64,000 nt of DNA from Zarea fungicola (GCA_900169235.1 FWCC01000174.1:62001-126000), one strand, 5' to 3'; positions 35,235 through 45,902 are shown, numbered from the stretch's first letter. The notes: generated by a model from the sequence alone, not told the origin. Program-made: numbers and translations.

Positions 35235-35624
35235 AGTAGCATGCGATGATTACTAGTGTACGCATGGAGTTTGTTTGATTTGATCTTGGACAACATGCGA
35301 TGCAATTTTGAGCCTCTAATGTGACAATTTGACAATTGTATGTTTCTGTTAGAGTCATCTCCAGTTCCGGGAAACCCATGCCACATGCGTTACCACTGCA
35401 AGAAGCCATCATCTAAATTTCTTCCCGCAGATAAACAACTCTTGCCCCAGTAATGCATGCGTCATCGACCCTATGGACTTCACTTCGGCACAAAAACTGC
35501 AGCGTTAAGGGTACACATATACTCCATACAAGTGAGGCATCTACGGTCCCGACCTATCCAGAAATTGCAAGCTAGTGCAAATTTTGAAAGACAAAAGAGG
35601 AGAAAAGATGTTTCAATTCACAGT
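35235..35624. other. Convergent intergenic region
   Basis: About 0.4 kb between two convergent genes; A/T-rich, nothing recognised. Confidence 0.5.
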
Positions 35625-36806
35625 CTAAGTAGCAAACTTTCTGGAAAGGAAACCCTCAAGCGTCGCCAACTCTGCTGCTGCACCAGAGACGCCTCTTGCC
35701 ACAGCAGCCTTCGCCTTTAGAGCCTTTGCCTGAGTCGGGTCATAGAACTGCTGTCTAAATTTGGCGCCTATATGATGAGTCATGCCAAAGATTCCTTTAA
35801 CAGTATCGGCCTCCAAGTTACCGTCTACGTCAACCGCCTTCCAGTCAAACCCAACGTATCGGGATTTCTTCTTCGTTACTACGCGACTTGTTAGCAATAC
35901 ATTCACGATGAATAGGTTGATAAGACAGACCTCTTTCAAACGTCGTAACAAGATCTTCTAGCCTAGCAATACAGCTTATTGCCTCGATTTGCTCCCCATT
36001 ATACTTTTCGGATTCCAAGAGCGCTGCGTGGACAATATCCCCGTAGTCGCTCTCAAGGTCAATCCAGCTCATCGTCCCATCGCCTCCCAGGTAGGGTAGC
36101 CGAAAAGTGAGATAACCTTCGTCATCAGGAATGAAAGGGAAGCCACCAAAAAGCGGTGCCATGGCCTCTGAAAGGTGGTTGTCCAGGTACCAGGCAGCAC
36201 TAACACTGATGGCACTTTTGAACCCCTTCGTCCTTGCATATTCGGCGATGATGGCTTTTTCTATGACAGTTTAGCTATGAGGGATCTCGTTTCCCGCCAC
36301 TTCACGTAGATTTGAAACTTACGGTCGTATACACGGACAGGGACTACGCCGTTTGTAGCCTCTGTTGCGGATCGCATTCCACTATAAACCAGAACTTGTA
36401 CCCCAACTTCTGCCGCGACGTCGACAAGCGCCTTACCAAAATCACTTTCGGTGGGCCCATTCGGCTTATTAAGGTCCTATTATCCAGATTAGGATCTGAT
36501 ATTTCTTGATGCAATTGCAAAGTAGGATTTCTTGTTGGGTGAACTTACAGGATCCTCGGTATCAGTATTCAGAAACACAGCCCAACTTCCCTGGAAAGCC
36601 TCTCGAATTTGGTGGAGATTTTTGCCATCTGCTTTAACCATCTCCACCCCAAGTCTGGAAAGTGCTTTGGACTTATCAGAGCCAGGATTTCTTGTTATGC
36701 CTCGAACAGAAAACTCGTGGTGCTTATTTGCAAGCAGAGACCGAACAACACTCCCACCCTGCAGGCCGGTGGCTCCGTACACAGTAACAAGCTTGGTAGT
36801 CGACAT
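35625..36806 (-). CDS. NmrA-like family NAD(P)-binding protein
   Basis: Four exons: 36806-36549, 36476-36323, 36260-35931 and 35878-35625; 331 residues. The N-terminus VTVYGATGLQGGSVVRSLL carries GxxGxxG at residues 11-17, followed by VRGITRNP (the Arg typical of NADP preference) and a WAVFLNT strand, the layout of NmrA-like atypical short-chain dehydrogenases. The catalytic Tyr-X3-Lys of classical SDRs is not evident. In fungi this family includes nitrogen-metabolite sensors (NmrA, binding to GATA factor AreA) and true reductases in alkaloid clusters such as SwnN and SwnR of swainsonine. Either role suits this neighbourhood: a redox sensor or an imine/enone reductase. It shares a divergent promoter, with one motif copy, with the aminotransferase. 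Confidence 0.88.
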
Positions 36807-37673
36807 TTTTAGGGGCTCGTCATAGATAGAATGGTAACATTGTATGCTAATAATGTCTTGTTTGAAGGGCCCCGTCTTTATATAAGGTTCTTAGTTAGTC
36901 GGCGAATGCCTCGGAGTGCCTTCCGGCCGAACTCCGCGGGGGAATCGCAGGTCGATTTGAACGGGGCCACATCGGCAGAAATGCTGATAAATCAAAGAAT
37001 TCGCGATGAACAGTTTCCGTAATTTCAGAGAGGAATATAGGCGGGATGTCGGTGGAGCGCCGACGCCTGCACTCACAAGGGTTTCAGTCCAACCGAGGTG
37101 TTACGGCGATGTAAGTATGACGGAGCGATTGTGTAGCGCCCCACCGCTGTTCATGCACTTGTGCCTCCGATTCTTATTTGTACATAGTTAACTACTCAGC
37201 TATTGCTATTTGGAGAGAGTGCAGATGTACGTAGTATTGAGTGTGCTTCCGCCCGTCAGTCCCCGCTCGTCGCGGCGCTTAGATAGTAGTACCAGCATGA
37301 CTCAAGCTTGGCAGTAAAAGTGGGAAATGCCGCATTTTTAGTGAGAGTTTATGATGTTCCATAATTGGATATATTGTTTTTTTTTTCAATTGAAAACATC
37401 CATTGCACCGGTTTCTCGGGGCTTGGCATCTCAGCCAATGCACAACGCCGAGGCTACAAGGCCGGAGTTGAAAGCCAGCCAAAGTGGTTGAACCCTGTTG
37501 CATCTGAGCCTTGGCAGAGGCGCTGCGCAATCGGAACTGAAGTCAAGGTCATAAGACCTATAAAGTACTCGAATATGTAGACAACTACTAGCTTCATACA
37601 GTTGTTTCATTCTCACTCCCTGCGTAACCACCCTCAGAGCTACCAGTCAATCAATAAACATAAATTCTTAGCC
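36807..37673. promoter_or_regulatory. Divergent promoter of NmrA-like gene and aminotransferase
   Basis: About 0.87 kb with one exact motif copy at 37275. No gene supported inside. Confidence 0.65.
37275..37284 (+). promoter_or_regulatory. Cluster motif copy 10 (GCGCTTAGAT)
   Basis: Exact match, about 400 bases upstream of the aminotransferase and 469 upstream of the NmrA-like start; the rightmost copy. Confidence 0.7.
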
Positions 37674-39110
37674 ATGTCGCTTGAATCGCAATCTGTTCAC
37701 GCTGCCCTCGACGCTGCCATCCAGAGATACAAGGCCCGTAATCCCCGATCCAAAGCTCTCCACGAGGAGGCTCTCAAGACATTCCCTGGTGGCAACACCA
37801 GGACTGTGCTCCACACAAGTCCCTTTCCGCTATGCATGAAGTCCGGAAAAGACTACCAGGTTTTTTCTGAGGACGGTGATACGTAGGTCTCTTAACATCT
37901 CTGGCCGAGCTGTCAAAAAAACAGGTGGGCTGGCCACAACTAACAGTCCGCACCCCGCTTCAGCTATACGGACCTAACAGGCGAGTTTTCTGCCGGTTTA
38001 TACGGGCACTCAAACCCGGTTATCTTGGAGACCTTGCAAAATGTCATCCAGAACGTCGGTATCAACATCAGTGCCACCACAGCTCAGGAGCAGTTCTTTG
38101 CTCAGTCGATGTGTAGCCGCTTTGACCTTCAGCGCATCCGCTTGACTAACTCAGGCACCGAGGCAAACATCCATGCTCTCGCAGCAGCAAAGCTTTTCAC
38201 CGGAAAGAGCAAAGTAGTGGCATTCAGTGGTGCGTATCATGGTGGTGTTTATGGCTTCAAGGACGGCAAGGTCGCAGCCAACAACATTGACAAGGCCGAC
38301 TGGATTGTCGCGAGGTATAATGACCTTGATAGTGCCGTACATGCTATCAAGAGTCAAGGTGTCGCTGCGGTGATCCTTGAGGCTATGCAGGGAGCTGGCG
38401 GGTGTATTTGCGGCACAAAAGAGTTTCTCTTGGGCGTTCAAAAGGCAGCAAAAGAGGTAAGATACTCCTATTAACAACTGCGCCTCTCTAATACTGAATA
38501 GGCTGGTGCTGTCTTCATTGTGGATGAAGTCATGACATCGCGGACTTCGAGAGCTGGTCTCTCCGCCGTGCATGGCCTTACGCCTGACATAAAGACTTTT
38601 GGCAAATACCTCGGCGGCGGCATCACTTTTGGCGCCTTTGGTGGCCGACAGGATATCATGGCCGTGTATGACCCTCGCGCTGATGCTGCCGTCGCGCACT
38701 CTGGCACATTTAATAATAACACCCTCGTTACTCACTGCGGTTATGCTGGATTGAGTAAGGTCTATACACCTGCCGTGGCAGAAGAATTTACAAAAATGGG
38801 CGATGATCTACTTGCTAGGCTCAATGAAGCGACTAAAGGCACAAGCCTCTACTTCACTGGCACGGGAACTATCGCTGCTAGCCATTTTACCGCTGATGGC
38901 CAGGGAGAGATGAAAGATGGGCTGGTGGCGATTGATGCACTAAGGGATCTTTTTTGGTTTGAGCTTCTCGAAAACGGCTATTGGATCACCCGGCGCGGGT
39001 TCTACGCTCTGATTCTAGGAACACCAGAGTCAGAACTGGATCGTTTTGTATCTGTTGTAAAGGGGTTTACCACAAAATATGCGTCCTTGGTTCAGCCTAG
39101 GAATGCATAG
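37674..39110 (+). CDS. Class-III PLP-dependent aminotransferase (glutamate-1-semialdehyde aminomutase-like)
   Basis: Three exons: 37674-37882, 37964-38456 and 38502-39110; 436 residues. Family marks: NSGTEANIHALAAAK (cofactor phosphate pocket), FSGAYHGG, DEVMTSR with Asp242 that pairs with the pyridine nitrogen, and Lys269 in TFGKYLGGG, which forms the Schiff base. GSA-aminomutase-like members move amino groups to or from omega-amino acids, amines, keto acids or semialdehydes. Its place beside an imine-reductase-like enzyme suggests amination of a carbonyl compound whose product cyclises to an imine, or the reverse in a catabolic route. The splice DGDT joined to YTDLTGEFSAGLYGH is clean. It is the last gene to the right with a motif copy in its promoter. 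Confidence 0.93.
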
Positions 39111-39205
39111 ATGTAGAGAATCTGTTCGGCTGCCACCACATGCTGAGCCCCGTTAGACACCGCATTTCCTTCAATCCTAATATACACGACTATAGGCAAT
39201 AGAAA

Positions 39206-39520
39206 ATGCCGGGTCCGCGAAGCTCCTGCTGCTCAGATACTACAACCTATGGAGACCTAAAGCTGCTGCTCTATCTAAAACGCACTAATATCTCGAAGCA
39301 GTGTGCTTTATTGAGCTGTTATTTGAGCTGTAAAGCTGAAGAAGCATCTATAATTCACTATTTACTCCATCGGGGTACAGCCCCTAATATAATGGATACA
39401 CTTTATATTACGGCAGAGAATGGGTTCTGGTCTATTGCTTAGGAGCTTCTATAAGCTGGACTCCATTGTAGACGGTCTGTATGGGACCGGACAGACAGCG
39501 CTCTCTACTTGGAACTGGCT
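39206..39520 (+). pseudogene. Decayed ankyrin-repeat fragment
   Basis: The + strand frame reads like an ankyrin-repeat protein: a block around IIHYLLHRGTAPNIMDT, then LYITAENGFWSIA, a stop (TAG), ELL, a second stop (TAA) and AGL. Both stops fall where ankyrin repeats usually have Gln or another polar residue, and each is one C-to-T change away from a Gln codon (CAG, CAA). The fragment is A/T-rich and short, with no proper start. It is best read as a relic of an ankyrin gene; repeat-induced point mutation or random decay would both fit. Too little remains to name the parent. Confidence 0.5.
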
Positions 39521-40374
39521 TGAAGTTATCTGTCGACAAAGTCTTCTATCGAGTCTTTTTCTTTGCGGTTCTTCCTTCGTTTCTTTTGTTTTCTACCTTT
39601 AGCTTCACCAACACCTACACTACCAGGTAAAGTTGAGTCGCCCGCCTTTGCACATGGCGAGTTCTAGCCAGCATTACACATACTCTCCAGTGCCGCGGTG
39701 CAATCAACTCGCAAATCCAAGCGGAAGTAACAGACTAGAACTGTCACGGACCTCGAAGGTATACATTGGATGTTAGGGATATCTTACCACAGCTGGACAT
39801 TATCTGCTCATTTTGAGGTCTAGTGGTACCGAGCACACCAGTCCTGACAGGAAGGAATACGTGGCCTAGGCCCTCAATTCATAAAGTAAGTATTGCATAT
39901 TTCTAGGCCTAGATTTAGCACAGGTTATTCACAAGGTCCATTCAAAGAAACGCCGAGATTCCAATTAAATTAGTTGGAGCTAGCTAGAGTAGCTATAATA
40001 ATAGATCCTTTGTTGGCTCTGCTGAACGTTCAGGCGTTACGATTGCACAAACAGAGAGTGTTGCTCTGGATGTGTATGCAGACGGCAGCTTGCTTGATTC
40101 TCCATCAAAAGTGATAGGGAGGATTTTCACTCTATATACTGTTAAATACAAAGGAAGAAAGGAAACACAGTAGCTGTCGTGGCCACTTGACTCCTCGTAT
40201 CTGTCGCAGGCTGCCGTCGGTCAACGGGCTGACCGATGGCAGCCTGCATCACCTATTCAACGCTTCCTGGCTTGATCAATCACCTCAACAGGATGATGCA
40301 ACTCCACTTCTCTCTGTAGCCCATGTCCTTGTCACATTGTCTTGCCAAAATCATCCACCTGAAACATGGCAGTC
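39521..40374. other. Intergenic, A/T-rich
   Basis: About 0.85 kb after the ankyrin relic; A/T-rich with no intact gene. It may contain more decayed sequence of the same origin. Confidence 0.45.
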
Positions 40375-40995
40375 TCAAGGGGAGTCGCTACACTTGCTTC
40401 CACAGCCATAATTCACAGTTGAGGTGGGTGCAATGTGCTGGAAGTCCTGCATCCAAGCAGTGTAATCCCGCCCTTTGTCGTGGCACCGTCTTCGGGCATA
40501 TCCATTCTGCACGAGGAACTGCTGCTGGGCCCATACGATATGGCATTGCTTGTCACTCCAGGTGCAGGATGTAGTGTCTGATGCAGAGTTGCAGTCCTGG
40601 AGAGCATATCCGGCCGTAATACCAAATTTGAAAATCTTGGACTCCACGCCAGCGGTAATGGAGATGGACCACGTCTGGCAATGCTGGGTTCCCGTCATTT
40701 TTGATACCTGGCATGCGCTGGTGCCACTGCAGTAGACCTTGCCCGAGGCCGGATACCAATCGCCCTTCTTTGCAGTCTGCGAGACCACGAAGTAGTCGGT
40801 CCAACACTTGACGCCAGATGCATAGCGGTGCCCACTGTCGGAGTCAATGTAGGTACCTTCTCCATCAGTGTATTCGCGTTTGGTAATGTTGAATGTCTCA
40901 GCAGGCTCAACAAGCTCAATTGTGCTCACTGTAGGAACTGCGCTCACCATTGTGAGTGCCGCCGTTAAGAGCGTCAAAATTCGAAAAACGGCCAT
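40375..40995 (-). CDS. Small secreted cysteine-rich protein
   Basis: Single exon, 206 residues. A signal peptide is clear (basic-poor start MAVFRILTLLTAALTM, then VSA cleavage context), followed by a short propeptide ending in Lys-Arg (ITKR, about residue 40), a likely Kex2-type site. The mature part has ten cysteines, compatible with five disulfide bonds, and is rich in Trp, Tyr and Ser. I do not recognise the family. Size, processing site and cysteine content resemble fungal secreted effector-like proteins, but no toxin or enzyme function is claimed. It lies alone in A/T-rich surroundings between two clusters of accessory genes and has no copy of the cluster motif in front. Confidence 0.8.
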   Translation of the reverse strand: MAVFRILTLLTAALTMVSAVPTVSTIELVEPAETFNITKREYTDGEGTYIDSDSGHRYASGVKCWTDYFVVSQTAKKGDWYPASGKVYCSGTSACQVSKMTGTQHCQTWSISITAGVESKIFKFGITAGYALQDCNSASDTTSCTWSDKQCHIVWAQQQFLVQNGYARRRCHDKGRDYTAWMQDFQHIAPTSTVNYGCGSKCSDSP

Positions 40996-42282
40996 ACTGG
41001 AGACGTTGCAGGCGTTGATACGTTGAAAGGTCGGATGTATAAGGCTTTAGGTGAAGGGATTAATGGGGGATGTTTGATTTGGATTAAGATTACTATACTA
41101 AGAAAGGGTATCCCCTTATATATGTGCGATTTCTATCTTAGCGAATGTTGCGATGTACTGTTGCAGTATGTGTACCCTGTCTGTGTGTACAAATTGCTAT
41201 TCTTGCTTACCGGCCTGAGAAAAAGGGCCATGCATGCCCCCGCGTACGGTGGATTCGAATCAAAAGATAAGCTCCAGCCGAGTACATATGCACTGGCCAA
41301 CCTTCTCCATAGTCTTCTCCATGGCCCTTCATCTTCAAGAGAGACGGCGTTATTATCGCCGGAGGTGGACCAGACTCGGACCTCTCATCTCAGCACTAGC
41401 GGCCAGTACCAGCGGGGCTATGGGTAGGGCATAGTATATCTCCAACGCGCCTCTTCTCTTGCCGATGAACGGATGGCCAGGCTTACAATGCAACCTGATA
41501 TTGGACTGGGTCGTTGATTCTGACCCAGTATTGATGTATGTAGTTCTAGAAGCAATATGGAGCGTTGTGGGAACAACTAGTCTATTCCAATCCTTTCATA
41601 TCACATTATGGAATTTGCCGAAAATACTTCATCCTCACTTTAACTGGGACTCAATCTATTATAGTCAGTCCTTGCATCTAAGCTCACGGTTTATGTCATG
41701 GAAAATTAGCCGTTGTAAGGGCAAGCATACCATATATTTTTTTAGATTGCCTTTGACGGGGATTTGATACTACTGGGTACAAATGTCGGATAATAGATGT
41801 ACCCTGCCCCAAGTTACATCCTTACTGGTATGTTAAAGGTGCCTACTTCGTACAAGCGTAGGCTACAGCCGGCTAATTAACGCGGCCCGTGCAGCCCTGT
41901 AGCGGGTTTTTTCCGGTTTCCACCACAAAGACCAGTGGCCCTTGCGACCTTGTTCGCAATCCCAAAGCCCAGCAGGGTCTGAATATGACTGGTTCACGTA
42001 GTATGTTGACAGGGGAGAGTGTTGATCAAGCCCCACCACAACGCAACCAATTACATGCACTACTGATAGAACGCAGAGAGACACTTGAGTCACTTGCTCA
42101 GCACGTGCTCTCTTTCGGCATTTGGCCAGTAAACAGAGAATACACCGCCAGCAAACAACATCAACCAACAGCCAACAGCCATCAGCCAACAGCTGACCCA
42201 CTAACTGGACGCCACTCAAAGTTGCGCGGAATCCAAATGGCAGCGTCACAGCCTCCAGGTACTAATGTCCAAGGAATCTGAT
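40996..42282. other. Intergenic
   Basis: Upstream of the secreted-protein gene, about 1.3 kb. Short ORFs on both strands show no family features. CAACAGCCA-type repeats occur near 42163-42190. Confidence 0.45.
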
Positions 42283-42636
42283 ACACTTAATGCCTTAGAG
42301 GCATTAAGCCAAACTACAAAATTAAGTGTCTCGCACTGTAGCCCACACTAGACCCCCATAGTTATCCCTTACGTGGGTATTGTAGCCCCCGCAGCGACCA
42401 TGGGCTTTCTCTACGAGAAAGGGCGTGGCTTGAATCGCCGTCAAGTGTACGGCGGGCGCATCGTCAATGCAAACGTGGGCCAGAAGTTGCCCGACACACT
42501 AGTACCGAAGTCTACGGCGGAGACCTTGGTACATTAGCGCTGGCAGCGTCGACTTCCCCCGCGGGACAAGGACAGCTTCTGGCACTTGCACCAATGGGCG
42601 GTGAGGGGTGCAGGTCTCCCAGAAGCGGGAGACCTG
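42283..42636. other. Hairpin-dense segment, possible structured RNA or mobile-element relic
   Basis: Five inverted repeats lie within 354 bases: CTTAATGCC/GGCATTAAG (42286-42308, 9 bp, loop 5); CTTTCTC/GAGAAAG (42405-42421, 7 bp, loop 3); CGCCGT/ACGGCG (42436-42454, 6 bp, loop 7); 42502-42513 with 42521-42532 (12 positions, one mismatch, one G-T, loop 7); and CAGGTCTCCC/GGGAGACCTG (42611-42636, 10 bp, loop 6). No coding frame explains them, and the segment is more GC-rich than its surroundings. Confidence 0.45.
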
Positions 42637-43261
42637 TCGGCTGTTTCATTAACTATCGGAATGTCTTAGCTTGGCTGGATGGCTATCAAATAGCCAACCT
42701 GACGTCAGCCTGTCTCAATATTGTCGCGTCTGTGCGATTGTGTTGCTGGCGTGCTTTTGGGACATTGACCTTGACTTGCCTGTCCCTGAACACTTGGTTG
42801 AAAATGGGACCACGAAATGCGCCTTGTTCCTGTCGCGATAAAATCCACGGCTAATAAGCTGCCAGCCTGCCATTGTTGGAAGGATTCTCCAAACAAGGCA
42901 GGACTCATTTTTGCGACTACCGCGCTCTGGCATTGGCCGTAACATATCTCGAGTTTTTGCTGAGTAAAAAGGCCCCAGCTTCCTCTAGACCTCTTATCAA
43001 CAGACTGACGACACGCTACGTCGCCAACACGTTCGAGTTGGGATAGAACTTCATGGCGTGAGCTCGCAGTTAACTCTTTGCAGGCTTATGATGTAGTTAG
43101 CGCAGAGCTCTAGTGAGTTTTGGCCCTAGTCTGATTTGTATTTATAACTATTCCAGCTACTTGCGTGTAAAAACTGGTGCGCCACCCAATGGCGTAACTT
43201 TAGCTAAAGGCAATTATCACCAAGTTCCTGTCTGGTCCTGGTCTCCAAAGTCTTGAAATTT
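42637..43261. other. Intergenic, 3' flank of regulator 2
   Basis: About 0.6 kb with no gene supported. Confidence 0.45.
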
Positions 43262-45269
43262 TCAACTTTTCGACGCCATATCATGCCTAAGCAGAGTCCT
43301 CAGGAGTCCAGTAGCACTAGAGTTCGGCCTGAGAGTATCCTGACCGGAAAAGAAAGTGGATTCTTTGTCAAGGTAGGTGACCAGCGGGGCAACGTTTATC
43401 TCTGGATGTAGCCCCTTGAAGATACCGAGGAGAAGCGCCGAGCTCATCGTTCGATACGAGAGCTCCCATGAACATGCTGTCACTTTTGACAGTTTCTGTA
43501 ATTCTACCGCAGCCTCAACCGTGTTTGTCAGGCTGTTAATACATGTCGTGGCGTACGCCCTCAGCTGCTGCGTCCTAGCGGCCTCTACTCGGAGGGCAGG
43601 ACGGTAGAGCTCGGAAGATATGTATGAAAGATGTATCCTGAACATTAGGTGCTCCTGTACTTCGCGGAGTGACTTGCAATCTCTCTTAGTCCGAAGATGC
43701 TCCTGCGCCGCGGACTGGATTTGATCGAGGCGGGCCTGATAGCTAGGGAGCGTCTTGCATAACTCCTCGGGGCTCGTGAGCAGAACTTGGCCGTGTAGCA
43801 TGTCGAGAGTAAATTCACTGATTGCATACATAGACTCCACGTATGACATGCAGGCGTTAGCTTCCGCTAAATGAAAGGCCACCGAGCTCGAAGATGATAT
43901 AGACGGGTCGCGCCCGTAGGCCAAGGACATAGAGCTTTCTTTCCAGACAATTAGGCGCCTGATTCGGTCAGCTTTTGGCCGTTGTCGGGATAGCTACGAA
44001 GCGCACTAACCAAAGACATTGTCTAGCAGTGGCTGAGGATTCATCTATACCAAGTCCCTTTGCTGATGAGTGCAGGCCCAGCGTTTGCGCCATTCTAATC
44101 GTCAATCCTTTTCGCGCAGTATCAGTGTGGTCACTATTTCAGGTTTTGATTCCGGTACGCGATTACTTACCAAGAAGAGACCATGAAATACCAGGGTTAT
44201 TGCTATTCTTGGTGACTTCTCCCAGAAGTAGTAAAGTTTGCACTGTTGCAAGTGAAGGCTGCAGAAAAAAGTTTACTTTTCTCAGACACTCGAAAGAACA
44301 ACAACCTAGTACTGTTAGACGAGGACAAAGACTGGGTGAGGCATATGCATACTAAGGACCCCGGATATCATATCCCCTTCTGTGGCAGAAAGATCGGAGA
44401 ATTGTGAACCATACGCAAGTACGGCAAAGAGAAGTCCGACCCAACCCCAGGCTTTGCCATGAACGGTTTCTCCTGGTCGTGCATCAGGTTCGGCACTACG
44501 AGCGATGAGGAAATCACAAAGCTCAGATTCGAATTCTTCAAGACCGATCAATACGGGGAAAAACAAGTGTGCGACATTGCAATAGGAATAATAGAATCTA
44601 TGCTACGGTCAGCTCCACTTAGAATTCGCCAGCGTCATATTCCAAGGTCCAGACCTACTTCATGCATTTACCATCGGTAGGTATGGTGTTGTACAAGTCA
44701 AAATCCCCGCGTTCTGATGTCCACAGATTGACAAAGGGATACGTCGCGCTGGAGTTGCTAAGGTTGAAGAGGGAAAGGACGTTCAGGTCGCGGGGATCGT
44801 ATCCAATGTCCACCTGGGTCCTGCTCTCCCAAAAACATTGTGCAAACACCGCTCTTGACTGTACCCCAAGGAAAACCAAGCTGCCAGTCATTTCATCAAC
44901 CTCACAAGTGCCCTCGGACAGGGCAGGAAGGTAAGGGGAGGTATCGAGGCCATTAGCCTTGGAATTCACCGTTTGGGGCAGTCCGGGATTGCTGCTCTGG
45001 GGTAGCTCTGTGGCGGTTGAATGAGCATTGACGGTAACTGATTGTGATACGCATGCCTCTGGGCACCCACGATCTATGCACCTGTCGCAGGGGCGCTTGG
45101 AATCACACTTGACCTTTTGCTCCCGGCAGATGCGACACGCATAAGTTCGCCGGGGCTTCCGCTTGCGCGGCAATAGCTCCGTTCGCCTTGGCTTTCGCGA
45201 ATTATACTGTTCCCTACCGTACATAATGTCGTAAGGTTGTACGGAAAACTGCGGTGAGTGGCGCGACAC
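43262..45269 (-). CDS. Zn2Cys6 transcription factor 2
   Basis: Five exons: 45269-44695, 44597-44353, 44311-44171, 44107-44011 and 43958-43262; 584 residues. Zinc cluster C-X2-C-X6-C-X5-C-X2-C-X8-C (CRICREQKVKC, then CDRC and a last Cys in CPEAC) near residues 45-75, preceded by a basic KRKPRR stretch. The fungal-specific regulatory domain is recognisable by YYSYCNVAHLFFPVL, TVQTLLLLGEVTKNSNNPG and WSLLGLTIRMAQTLGLH. Intron 1 (donor GTACAA) and intron 2 (only 41 nt) are the least certain; the others are standard. It is divergent from the MFS transporter at 45903, a common regulator/exporter pairing. No cluster motif lies in the shared region, so it probably does not belong to the GCGCYTAGAT regulon. 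Confidence 0.85.
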
Positions 45270-45902
45270 GATGTTCTCTTTGTGCCCGATTTCACAAACT
45301 AAATGCGGCTTTTGTCCGGTTTTCGAGCGGGGCCTTCCTCAAGACGGCAAGCCTTAACGTATTAAACCAATAGCATTGTACCATCAACTCCGACGCTAGC
45401 GGATGAAATAGACTCAAGCCAATGACAGATTGATAATAAATCCGATCATATGTGTTGTGATGTCACACACAAGGGCTGGTTTCCGAAAGCCCTTAGTAAG
45501 TCCCATTTCAAGGACACCCCAATATTGAGGCCATCCGAATTCAAATACCTGTCTTAAAATAGAGTCATGTATATTTTATTGCAAAGAACTCGGTGATTCC
45601 GAAGTGAAATTCCGCCAGTAGCTTGCTCCCATAGCTCCGACGCATTTCCGGCACAGTGACGTCGTTTTAATTCGGCTTACATGGCCCAGTGCGGTTGTGA
45701 CCTCGGCAAAACAGAGAGTGCATGCTCGTAATTGTCCTGATTGTGGCCATTGGAGTTCATATAGCTACATCATTATTAAATCGGGTCTGTAAAATTACTT
45801 AAATGCATCTGACCGTCCGCTGGTCCTTTTTCCAAATGCTGAGCCTTTCTTTCTATCCTGCCCTGCCCTGCCCTAACAATTAAAGAATTTACTTCTCACC
45901 AG
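45270..45902. promoter_or_regulatory. Divergent promoter of regulator 2 and MFS transporter
   Basis: About 0.63 kb. No GCGCYTAGAT. A triple CTGCC-type repeat (CCTGCCCTGCCCTGCC) is at about 45859-45874. Confidence 0.55.

Noticed and set aside
41250..41265. GATTCGAATC as a possible tRNA T-loop
   Set aside because: It is a self-palindrome with no surrounding cloverleaf arms.
43954..43963. GGCGCCTGAT resembling the motif
   Set aside because: It spans an intron/exon border of regulator 2 and differs at key positions.
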